This document shows positions 6,738-12,272 of a stretch of DNA of 12,272 nucleotides, one piece after another. The stretch is from NCBI RefSeq assembly GCF_047638075.1, contig NZ_JBLJBV010000007.1:1-12272 (forward strand), written 5' to 3'. The translations under genes were made by a program, and so were the position numbers. Every line of letters begins with the position of its first letter. Positions within the stretch are counted from its first letter, which is position 1. The notes under the pieces were generated by a model. That model was not told the DNA's origin, ran no database searches, and was given only the letters and a program-made list of their open reading frames with translations. This DNA comes from UBA6197 sp047638075 (GTDB taxonomy: Bacteria; Pseudomonadota; Alphaproteobacteria; Rhodobacterales; Rhodobacteraceae).

Positions 6738-6758
6738 CCGGGGGTGTGAAACCCCCGG
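6738..6758. terminator. Hairpin between convergent proB and M20 genes
   Basis: CCGGGGGT (6738-6745) and ACCCCCGG (6751-6758) form a perfect 8-bp GC-rich stem with the 5-nt loop GTGAA. It sits 7 bp from the M20 stop codon and 67 bp after the proB stop, where a bidirectional terminator would be expected. Neither strand shows a T-run after it, so termination efficiency is uncertain. Confidence 0.5.
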
Positions 6759-6765
6759 CTTCGGC

Positions 6766-8139
6766 TCAACCTACGATGCGGTCCAGAATTCTCGCCCAAC
6801 TCCGGGTGCCCTTGTGGAAACACTCCAGATCGTATTTCTCATTCGGTGAATGGATCTGGTCGTCATCGCGGCCAAAGCCGATCAGCATCGCATCCATTCC
6901 CAACACAGATTTGAAATACCCCGCAATCGGGATCGAGCCGCCACAGCCAACAAATGCCGCAGGGCGCTGCCACTCCTCGCTCAGGGCGGCGCGGGCGGCC
7001 TCAAAGGCGGGGTCGGTTATAGTCATCATGCCGGCAGGGCTGGCGCCGTGGTCGTGGAAGTCGACACTGCAATCGGGCGGCAGTTGCGCTTTGACCCAAT
7101 CGTGAAACGCCGTGCGCAGTTTATGCGGGTCTTGCCGCGATACCAGCCGGAAGCTGACCTTGGCATGGGCCTGGCTGGGCAGCACGGTCTTGAACCCGTC
7201 ACCGATATAGCCGCCCCAGATGCCGTTCACCTCGGCGGTGGGGCGCGACCAGATCATCTCAAGCGGGGTGCGGCCGACCTCGCCTGCGGGGGTGTTCAGG
7301 CCGACGTCACCCAAAAAACGCGCATGATCGAACGCGAGATCTTGCCACTGTGCGCGCACGGGGTCGGCCAATTCATCCACATCGTCGTAAAAGCCGGGGA
7401 TGGTGATCCGGCCCTGATCATCATGCATATTGGCCAGAATCCGCGTCAGCACCCGGATCGGGTTGACCGCAATACCGCCGAACATGCCCGAATGCAGATC
7501 CTTGTTTGCGGCGGTGATTGTCATCTCTTCGCCCAAAAGCCCGCGCAGCATTGTCACGATTGCCGGCTGTGTGTCGGCGAATAGCCCGGTGTCGCAGATC
7601 AGCGCAATATCGGCAGAAAGCTCATCTGCGTTTTGCTGCATGAACGGCACAAGCGACGGCGAGCCGGACTCTTCCTCGCCCTCAAGAAAAATTGTAATGT
7701 TGCCGGGCAGGGTGCCATGCACGTCCTTATGCGCGCGGCAGGCCTCGATAAAGGTCATCAACTGGCCCTTGTCGTCCGAGGATCCGCGCCCGCGGATTAC
7801 CCGTCCCTTGGCGGTGTCCTGCACCTCGGGGTCGAACGGATCGCGGTCCCACAGGGTCAGCGGGTCAACGGGTTGCACATCATAGTGGCCATAAAAAAGG
7901 ATATGCTTACCGGGGGCCTCATGCCGGGCCACGACCATCGGATGACCCGGGGTGGGGCGCACAGAGGCCTGAAAACCAAGGGAATTCAACTCCGCCACCA
8001 GCCAATCGGCAGCACGGGCACATTCAGCAGCATAGGCCGGATCGGTTGAAATCGAGGGGATGCGAAGCAAATCCAGCAGGCGATCAAGCGCCTCGGGCAG
8101 GGTCGTGTCGATGCGGTTCAAAACGGCGTCAAGGGTCAT
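6766..8139 (-). CDS. M20 family metallopeptidase (dipeptidase / carnosinase-like)
   Basis: A 457-residue di-zinc peptidase of the M20 family, CNDP-like branch, expected to cleave dipeptides or related amides in the cytoplasm. Metal and catalytic residues are all present: H85 and D87 in GHYDVQP, bridging D122 in GRGSSDDKG, catalytic E156 and ligand E157 in EGEEESGS, D183 in CDTG, and H430 in DDQIHSPNEK. HSGMFGG (216-222) is the usual lid or dimer-domain motif. No signal peptide is seen. The start is well supported by a perfect AAGGAGG on the minus strand (plus positions 8145-8151), 5 nt before the ATG. It converges on proB and diverges from hemA. Substrate cannot be assigned; acetylornithine deacetylase or succinyl-diaminopimelate desuccinylase are less likely given the carnosinase-like motifs and length. 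Confidence 0.93.
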   Translation of the reverse strand: MTLDAVLNRIDTTLPEALDRLLDLLRIPSISTDPAYAAECARAADWLVAELNSLGFQASVRPTPGHPMVVARHEAPGKHILFYGHYDVQPVDPLTLWDRDPFDPEVQDTAKGRVIRGRGSSDDKGQLMTFIEACRAHKDVHGTLPGNITIFLEGEEESGSPSLVPFMQQNADELSADIALICDTGLFADTQPAIVTMLRGLLGEEMTITAANKDLHSGMFGGIAVNPIRVLTRILANMHDDQGRITIPGFYDDVDELADPVRAQWQDLAFDHARFLGDVGLNTPAGEVGRTPLEMIWSRPTAEVNGIWGGYIGDGFKTVLPSQAHAKVSFRLVSRQDPHKLRTAFHDWVKAQLPPDCSVDFHDHGASPAGMMTITDPAFEAARAALSEEWQRPAAFVGCGGSIPIAGYFKSVLGMDAMLIGFGRDDDQIHSPNEKYDLECFHKGTRSWARILDRIVG

Positions 8140-8174
8140 GGGGGCCTCCTTATCATAGCGGCGAACCTAACAGC

Positions 8175-8200
8175 CGGCGCGGCGCTGTCCAGCGGCGCCG
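8175..8200. other. GC-rich hairpin in the M20-hemA divergent region
   Basis: CGGCGC (8175-8180) pairs with GCGCCG (8195-8200), with an inner stem CGCT/AGCG (8183-8186 with 8191-8194), a GG bulge and tetraloop GTCC. It would lie in the 5' leader of the M20 gene or form an operator-like dyad. Function is unknown. Confidence 0.3.
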
Positions 8201-8281
8201 TGTTCGTCAAGCATGCATGGCAAACGTCGACTATCTGGGTTAAGCTTGTTACCGCGACGTTATCAACACTCCCCTTTCGGG

Positions 8282-8301
8282 ATATTGACCTTTATCAATA
8301 T
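8282..8301 (+). promoter_or_regulatory. FNR/FnrL-type operator of hemA
   Basis: TTGAC-CTTT-ATCAA (8285-8298) matches the FNR consensus TTGAT-N4-ATCAA in 9 of 10 positions, inside a longer perfect dyad ATATTGA (8282-8288) / TCAATAT (8295-8301). The dyad centre, 8291.5, would be at -41.5 for a start near 8333, the class II activator position. In Rhodobacter sphaeroides FnrL is known to activate hemA under low oxygen. Confidence 0.78.
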
Positions 8302-8318
8302 GTGGCGCGACGCAGTTA

Positions 8319-8324
8319 TCTAAT
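8319..8324 (+). promoter_or_regulatory. Predicted -10 box of the hemA promoter
   Basis: TCTAAT matches TATAAT in 5 of 6 positions. The sequence 17 nt upstream (CAATAT, 8296-8301) is a poor -35 and overlaps the FnrL-type dyad, as in activator-dependent promoters. The predicted transcript would have a leader of about 26 nt carrying AAGGG (8346-8350). Confidence 0.5.
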
Positions 8325-8358
8325 GCTGACCCCAGCGATTACGGCAAGGGAAACGGAC

Positions 8359-9588
8359 ATGGACTATAATCACGCTCTCGATCAGGCGCTTGGCAAGCTG
8401 CATTCCGAAGGCCGCTATCGCACCTTTATCGATATTGAGCGGCAGAAGGGCGCCTTTCCGAAAGCGGTCTGGAACAAGGCCGATGGCACCCAAAAGGACA
8501 TCACCGTCTGGTGTGGCAACGATTATCTGGGCATGGGCCAGCACCCGGCTGTTCTGGCCGCGATGCATGAGGCGCTGGATGCCGCCGGGGCCGGGTCAGG
8601 TGGCACGCGCAATATTTCCGGCACGACAGTCTATCACAAACGCCTTGAGTCCGAGATCGCAGACCTGCACGGCAAGGAAGCGGCCTTGGTGTTTTCCAGC
8701 GCGTATATCGCCAATGACGCCTCGCTAAGCACGCTGCCAAAGCTGTTTCCGGGGCTGATCATCTATTCCGATGCGTTGAACCACGCCTCGATGATCGAAG
8801 GGATCAAGCGCAACGCCGGTCCAAAACGCATCTTCCGGCACAATGACGTCGCCCATCTGCGCGAATTGATCGCCGCCGATGACCCGGCCGCACCCAAGCT
8901 GATCGCCTTTGAATCCGTCTATTCGATGGACGGTGATTTTGGCCCGATCGAAGCGATTTGTGATGTGGCACGCGACTTTGGCGCGCTGACCTATCTGGAT
9001 GAGGTTCATGCCGTGGGCATGTATGGCCCGCGCGGTGGCGGTGTCGCTGAAAAGCTGGGGCTGGCGCACCGGATCGACATTTTCAACGGCACGCTGGGCA
9101 AGGCGTTCGGCGTTTTTGGCGGCTATATCGCGGCCAGCGAAAAGATGGTGGATGCGGTGCGCTCCTATGCGCCGGGGTTCATCTTTACCACGTCGCTGCC
9201 GCCGACTGTGGCGGCAGGCGCGGCGGCATCGCTCGCCTTTTTGAAAACCGCCGAGGGGCAAAAACTGCGCGACGCCCAGCAGATGCACGCCAAGGTGCTG
9301 AAGATGCGCCTGAAAGCGATGGGCCTGCCGATCATCGACGAGGGCACCCATATCGTTCCGGTGCATGTGGGCGACCCGATTCACTGCAAGGCGCTGTCGG
9401 ATATGCTGCTGGAAGAGTTCGGCGTTTATGTGCAACCGATCAACTTTCCGACGGTGCCGCGCGGCACCGAGCGGCTGCGTTTCACCCCGTCGCCGGTGCA
9501 TGATCTGGGCCAGATCGACCATCTGGTGCGCGCGATGGATAAGCTCTGGTCGCGCTGTGCGCTGAATCGTGCCGAACAGAGCGCTTGA
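8359..9588 (+). CDS. hemA: 5-aminolevulinate synthase (C4 pathway)
   Basis: PLP-dependent enzyme joining glycine and succinyl-CoA to give 5-aminolevulinate, the first committed step of heme, cobalamin and, where present, bacteriochlorophyll synthesis in alphaproteobacteria. The protein (409 residues) closely follows Rhodobacter HemA: MDYN start, WCGNDYLGMGQHP, GAGSGGTRNISGT, H142 in NHASMIEG, D214 and H217 in YLDEVHAVGMYGPRGGG, and the PLP lysine K248 in NGTLGKAFGVFGG. The numbering of these residues equals that of R. capsulatus ALAS. The frame is open 53 codons further up, but that would run through the FnrL-type site and promoter; ATG 8359 has AAGGG 8 nt upstream and fits the family start. 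Low-oxygen induction through FnrL is inferred from the upstream site. Confidence 0.98.
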   Translation: MDYNHALDQALGKLHSEGRYRTFIDIERQKGAFPKAVWNKADGTQKDITVWCGNDYLGMGQHPAVLAAMHEALDAAGAGSGGTRNISGTTVYHKRLESEIADLHGKEAALVFSSAYIANDASLSTLPKLFPGLIIYSDALNHASMIEGIKRNAGPKRIFRHNDVAHLRELIAADDPAAPKLIAFESVYSMDGDFGPIEAICDVARDFGALTYLDEVHAVGMYGPRGGGVAEKLGLAHRIDIFNGTLGKAFGVFGGYIAASEKMVDAVRSYAPGFIFTTSLPPTVAAGAAASLAFLKTAEGQKLRDAQQMHAKVLKMRLKAMGLPIIDEGTHIVPVHVGDPIHCKALSDMLLEEFGVYVQPINFPTVPRGTERLRFTPSPVHDLGQIDHLVRAMDKLWSRCALNRAEQSA

Positions 9589-9699
9589 TGCTTTTCTGCG
9601 GGTGTGCTGCTCTCAGGGTTGTGATAGTCAAAGCTTAAGAGTTTGGGGTGTATAGCTTCGAATCAATAATTTCTAACCTATCGGGGGCAGGGCAGGCAG

Positions 9700-10878
9700 A
9701 TGATCGGGCGGAGGGCAAAGCCTTCGACGGCGGATTCCGATAAGCCAAAGGGCTTTGACGATTTCGAATTGCGGCTAGGTGATGTCATGCGCGGCGAGCG
9801 CGCCACGCTTGCCAAATCCCTGTTGGATGTGCAGCGAGAGTTGCGCATCAAAGCCAGCTATATCGCCGCTATCGAAAACGCCGATATTACCGCCTTTGAT
9901 ACCCCCAGCTTCATCGCCGGCTATGTGCGTTCTTACGCGCGGTATCTGGGAATGGATGCCGACTGGGCGTTTGAGCGTTTCTGCATTGAGGCAGGGTTTG
10001 CGCCCACGCATGGCATGGCGCCTGCGGCGTCTGGGCCAAAACCGCAGCGCCGCCCCTCTGATCCGGCAGAGGCGCTTGCAAACCCCAACGCGAGCTTTGT
10101 GCCACGCGCAGAAAGCATGTTCAGCCGGATAGAGCCGCGGGCCCTTGGCTCGGTTCTGGTTCTGGCGTTATTGGCGGGCGGGCTGGGCTACGGTGGCTGG
10201 ACCGTCTTGCAAGAGGTGCAGCGCGTGCAGCTTTCGCCGGTGGATCAGGCGCCCGGTGTGGTGGCCGAACTTGACCCGCTAAGCTCCGTTCAGCCTGTGT
10301 TGGCCGGTAACGATACCGATTATCGCCCCGATCTGCCAACGCCCGAGGCGATGGACCGGATCTATCGGCCCCAGGCGTTGGATGCGCCGGTTCTGGTGGC
10401 GCGCGATGGGCCAATCTCGGCCATAGATCCGCGCACGACCGGTGTTCTGGCGGGGCTGCAAGATGGTGACGCCACGGTGACGCAGCCACTGACCGAGGCA
10501 TCTGACGACTCACCCGTACGCACGGTTGCCGCGGACGCGCCTGCGGTCGAATTGTTGGCGGTACGCCCGTCCTGGGTTCGGGTGCAGGCGTCGGATGGCA
10601 CCGTTATCCTTGAAAAGGTACTGGATGCGGGCGAACGCTTTGCCCTGCCACCGATGGAAGAGCCTCCGGTTCTGCGCACTGGCGAATCTGGCGCCATCTA
10701 TTTCGCGGTGAACGGTGCCACCTATGGCCCGGCCGGGGCGGCCGGCCAGGTCACCAAGAATATTCAACTTTCACCCGATGCGCTAAGCACCAAATTTGCC
10801 GTGGCCGATCTTGCGCGTGACGATGACCTAGCGCGCATGGTGGCCGTGGCGCAGGCCGGCCCCGCCCCGACCGAGTAA
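9700..10878 (+). CDS. rodZ: RodZ-like HTH membrane protein (DUF4115)
   Basis: A 392-residue bitopic membrane protein of the RodZ type, which links the MreB cytoskeleton to the cell-wall machinery in rod-shaped bacteria. The N-terminal cytoplasmic helix-turn-helix domain (HTH_25) spans about 23-95, with LGDVMRGERATLAKSL, LRIKASYIAAIEN and PSFIAGYVRSYARYLG as hallmarks. A single transmembrane segment lies at about 149-170 (LGSVLVLALLAGGLGYGGW). A Pro/Asp-rich linker follows, then a DUF4115-type beta domain at about 284-360 (LLAVRPSWVRVQASDG, FAVNGATYGP). The ribosome site is weak (AGGCAG just before the ATG), but the domain start leaves no better choice. ispG follows, the same order as rodZ-ispG in E. 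coli, which supports orthology. The HTH in RodZ binds MreB rather than DNA in characterised members. Confidence 0.87.
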   Translation: MIGRRAKPSTADSDKPKGFDDFELRLGDVMRGERATLAKSLLDVQRELRIKASYIAAIENADITAFDTPSFIAGYVRSYARYLGMDADWAFERFCIEAGFAPTHGMAPAASGPKPQRRPSDPAEALANPNASFVPRAESMFSRIEPRALGSVLVLALLAGGLGYGGWTVLQEVQRVQLSPVDQAPGVVAELDPLSSVQPVLAGNDTDYRPDLPTPEAMDRIYRPQALDAPVLVARDGPISAIDPRTTGVLAGLQDGDATVTQPLTEASDDSPVRTVAADAPAVELLAVRPSWVRVQASDGTVILEKVLDAGERFALPPMEEPPVLRTGESGAIYFAVNGATYGPAGAAGQVTKNIQLSPDALSTKFAVADLARDDDLARMVAVAQAGPAPTE

Positions 10879-10896
10879 CCCGCATTCTTCGGACAA

Positions 10897-10925
10897 AACC
10901 GCGCCCGCCTTTGCGCGGGGCGGTT
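10897..10925 (+). terminator. Hairpin between the RodZ-like gene and ispG
   Basis: AACCGC (10897-10902) pairs with GCGGTT (10920-10925), then after a G bulge CCCGC (10904-10908) pairs with GCGGG (10915-10919), with a 6-nt loop. It is strong but lacks a T-run, so it may partly terminate transcription or separate the two cistrons in a 106-bp gap. Confidence 0.4.
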
Positions 10926-10984
10926 GCCCTTTGCCGTTCGCAGGCCTATTTCATGCGCGGTATCCTAGGCCAAAGGTATTTCCG

Positions 10985-12097
10985 ATGTCGCTGAACCCTA
11001 TTCGCCCCTGGCGCAACATTTACCGCCGCAAATCGCGCCAGATCATGGTGGGCAATGTGGCGGTGGGGGGGGATGCGCCGATCTCGGTGCAGACGATGAC
11101 CAACACCGACAGCTCAGATGTGCGCGCAACACTGGATCAGGTGATCCGCGCGGCCGAGGTGGGGGCCGATATCGTCCGAATTTCGACCCCGGATAAAGCC
11201 AGCACAGCGGCCTTGCGTGAAATTGTTCGTAAAAGCCCGGTGCCGATCGTGGCTGATATCCACTTTCACTACAAGCGCGCGATCGAGGCGGCCGAGGCGG
11301 GGGCCGCCTGCCTACGCATCAACCCCGGCAATATCGGGGATGCCAAACGTGTGGCCGAGGTGGTGCGCGCAGCCAAGGACCACGGTTGTTCCATAAGGAT
11401 CGGCGTGAATGCCGGCAGCCTTGAACGTCACCTTCTAGAAAAATACGCCGAACCCTGCCCTGAGGCGATGGTCGAAAGCGGGCTCGATCATATCAAGCTG
11501 TTGCAGGATAATGATTTTCACGAATTCAAGATCTCGGTAAAGGCGTCGGACGTGTTCCTGGCCGCTGCCGCCTATCAACAACTGGCCGAGGCCACCGATG
11601 CGCCGATTCATCTGGGCATCACCGAGGCCGGTGGGCTGGTCTCGGGCACGGTCAAATCCGCGATCGGGCTGGGTAACCTTCTGTGGATGGGCATTGGCGA
11701 TACGATCCGTGTCAGCCTGTCCGCTGACCCCGTCGAAGAGGTCAAGGTCGGCTATGAGATCCTGAAATCTCTGGGCCTGCGCCACCGCGGCGTGACGATC
11801 ATTTCGTGCCCCAGCTGCGCGCGCCAAGGCTTTGATGTGATCAAGACGGTGTCCGAATTGGAAGAGCGTCTGGCCCATATCACCACGTCGCTTAGCCTTT
11901 CCATCATCGGCTGTGTGGTCAACGGCCCCGGCGAGGCGCTGATGACGGATATCGGCTTTACCGGCGGCGGTGCCGGGTCGGGCATGGTTTACCTTGCCGG
12001 AAAACAGGACCACAAAAAGGATAATGCGTCGATGATCGACCATATTGTTGAGTTGGTCGAAGCGCGGGCGCGCGCGATTGAAGCGTTGAAAGAGTAG
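10985..12097 (+). CDS. ispG: (E)-4-hydroxy-3-methylbut-2-enyl-diphosphate synthase
   Basis: IspG (GcpE), the 4Fe-4S enzyme that converts methylerythritol cyclodiphosphate to HMBPP, the sixth step of the MEP isoprenoid route (seventh counting from pyruvate and glyceraldehyde phosphate). At 370 residues it matches the two-domain bacterial form: a TIM barrel beginning near VGNVAVGGDAPISVQTMTNT, and a C-terminal cluster domain with C275 and C278 in SCPSCARQG, C310 in IGCVVNGPGEA and the fourth ligand E317. These have the same spacing as C270/C273/C305/E312 in E. coli. AAAGG (10972-10976), 8 nt before ATG 10985, supports the start. An in-frame TTG at 10931 would add 18 unrelated residues and lies just after a hairpin, so I reject it. 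Loss of MEP genes is lethal in most such bacteria. Confidence 0.97.
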   Translation: MSLNPIRPWRNIYRRKSRQIMVGNVAVGGDAPISVQTMTNTDSSDVRATLDQVIRAAEVGADIVRISTPDKASTAALREIVRKSPVPIVADIHFHYKRAIEAAEAGAACLRINPGNIGDAKRVAEVVRAAKDHGCSIRIGVNAGSLERHLLEKYAEPCPEAMVESGLDHIKLLQDNDFHEFKISVKASDVFLAAAAYQQLAEATDAPIHLGITEAGGLVSGTVKSAIGLGNLLWMGIGDTIRVSLSADPVEEVKVGYEILKSLGLRHRGVTIISCPSCARQGFDVIKTVSELEERLAHITTSLSLSIIGCVVNGPGEALMTDIGFTGGGAGSGMVYLAGKQDHKKDNASMIDHIVELVEARARAIEALKE

Positions 12098-12272
12098 GGG
12101 GCGTCAAGGTCCATAACGATCTTGATGTGGTACGGGCGCGAAAGGTCTACATTGCGAAGACAATCCCCGCTTCGGTTGTGCGTTCGCGACGGGATCCGAG
12201 TCAGCCGTTTATTTCAAGGGAACGGCTGACTACTTTGCGCCGACGCCTCATCCCACATCCAAAAGTTCACGT
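12098..12272. other. Unassigned right-end region
   Basis: These 175 bases follow ispG and hold no gene I can support. One plus-strand frame stays open from about 12103 to the edge but has no ATG, no ribosome site and no recognisable protein. A minus-strand frame entering from the edge ends at 12214-12216 and could be the last codons of a convergent gene. Confidence 0.4.
12200..12230. repeat. Perfect 10-bp inverted repeat downstream of ispG
   Basis: GTCAGCCGTT (12200-12209) and AACGGCTGAC (12221-12230) are exact reverse complements around the 11-nt loop TATTTCAAGGG, 103 nt after the ispG stop. There is no T-run on either side. It may be a terminator for a converging gene, an operator, or the remains of a mobile element end. 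Confidence 0.6.

Noticed and set aside
6850..7584. Plus-strand frame of 244 codons within the M20 gene
   Set aside because: The opposite strand encodes a complete M20 peptidase with every metal ligand; this frame is its shadow.
8200..8358. N-terminal extension of HemA by 53 residues
   Set aside because: It would translate the FnrL-type operator and -10 box, has no family match, and the internal ATG at 8359 has a good ribosome site.
8725..9522. Minus-strand frame of 265 codons within hemA
   Set aside because: It is fully antisense to hemA and has no recognisable domain or ribosome site.
9589..9699. Promoter for the RodZ-like gene in the AT-rich gap, such as TATAGC at 9651-9656
   Set aside because: A promoter is likely in this gap, but no -35 box pairs with it at an acceptable distance, so I do not place one.
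10931..10984. Upstream TTG start of IspG
   Set aside because: It adds 18 residues unlike any IspG, while ATG 10985 has AAAGG 8 nt upstream and matches the usual start.
12125..12229. Short 34-codon frame starting at ATG 12125
   Set aside because: It has no ribosome binding site and no recognisable features, and it runs through the 10-bp inverted repeat.
1..12272. CRISPR array, tRNA, rRNA, transposase or phage genes
   Set aside because: Nothing with regular spaced repeats, cloverleaf sequence, rRNA sequence or transposase motifs was seen on either strand.

Overview
This window is ordinary chromosomal housekeeping DNA from a GC-rich alphaproteobacterium, most likely a Rhodobacteraceae / roseobacter-type organism. 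The evidence is a 5-aminolevulinate synthase (HemA, the C4 route to heme) that reads like the Rhodobacter enzyme residue for residue around its active site, an L21 protein with an Ala/Lys-rich tail, an Obg without a long C-terminal tail, and an FNR/FnrL-type operator in front of hemA. I see no mobile element, CRISPR array, phage gene, tRNA or rRNA. I do not see a clearly new multi-gene system. The least understood part is an ATP-grasp ligase of the YgiC/YjfC (glutathionylspermidine synthase-like) family, followed 19 bp later by a DUF1190 (YgiB/YjfM) lipoprotein.

Layout, left to right. (1) 31-663: DEDDh 3'-5' exonuclease, open to the left edge. (2) 793-2620: the ATP-grasp ligase and DUF1190 lipoprotein pair, preceded by an imperfect 15-bp direct repeat. 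(3) 2661-3622: a complete ribosomal transcription unit with a sigma-70-like promoter, a GC-rich leader hairpin, rplU (L21), rpmA (L27) and a strong intrinsic terminator. (4) 3767-4306: a RimJ/RimL-type GNAT acetyltransferase. (5) 4307-4544: an intergenic stretch with a 7-bp hairpin and one copy of a 21-nt repeat. (6) 4545-6670: obg and proB, overlapping by 13 nt, proB probably starting at TTG. (7) 6671-6765: a convergent gap with the second repeat copy and a perfect 8-bp hairpin. (8) 6766-8139, minus strand: an M20 metallopeptidase. (9) 8140-8358: divergent control region with the FnrL-type site and a matching -10 box. (10) 8359-9588: hemA. (11) 9700-12097: a RodZ-like membrane HTH protein and ispG, a neighbourhood shared with E. 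coli. (12) 12098-12272: an unassigned tail with a perfect 10-bp inverted repeat.

The genes serve translation and ribosome assembly (L21, L27, Obg, perhaps the GNAT), proline synthesis (ProB), tetrapyrrole synthesis (HemA), isoprenoid synthesis (IspG), cell shape (RodZ-like) and peptide turnover (M20). Several start sites need care. hemA, proB, ispG and the DUF1190 gene all lie in frames open well upstream of their likely true starts. The best regulatory signal is the FnrL-type palindrome, placed as expected for a class II activated, low-oxygen-induced hemA promoter.
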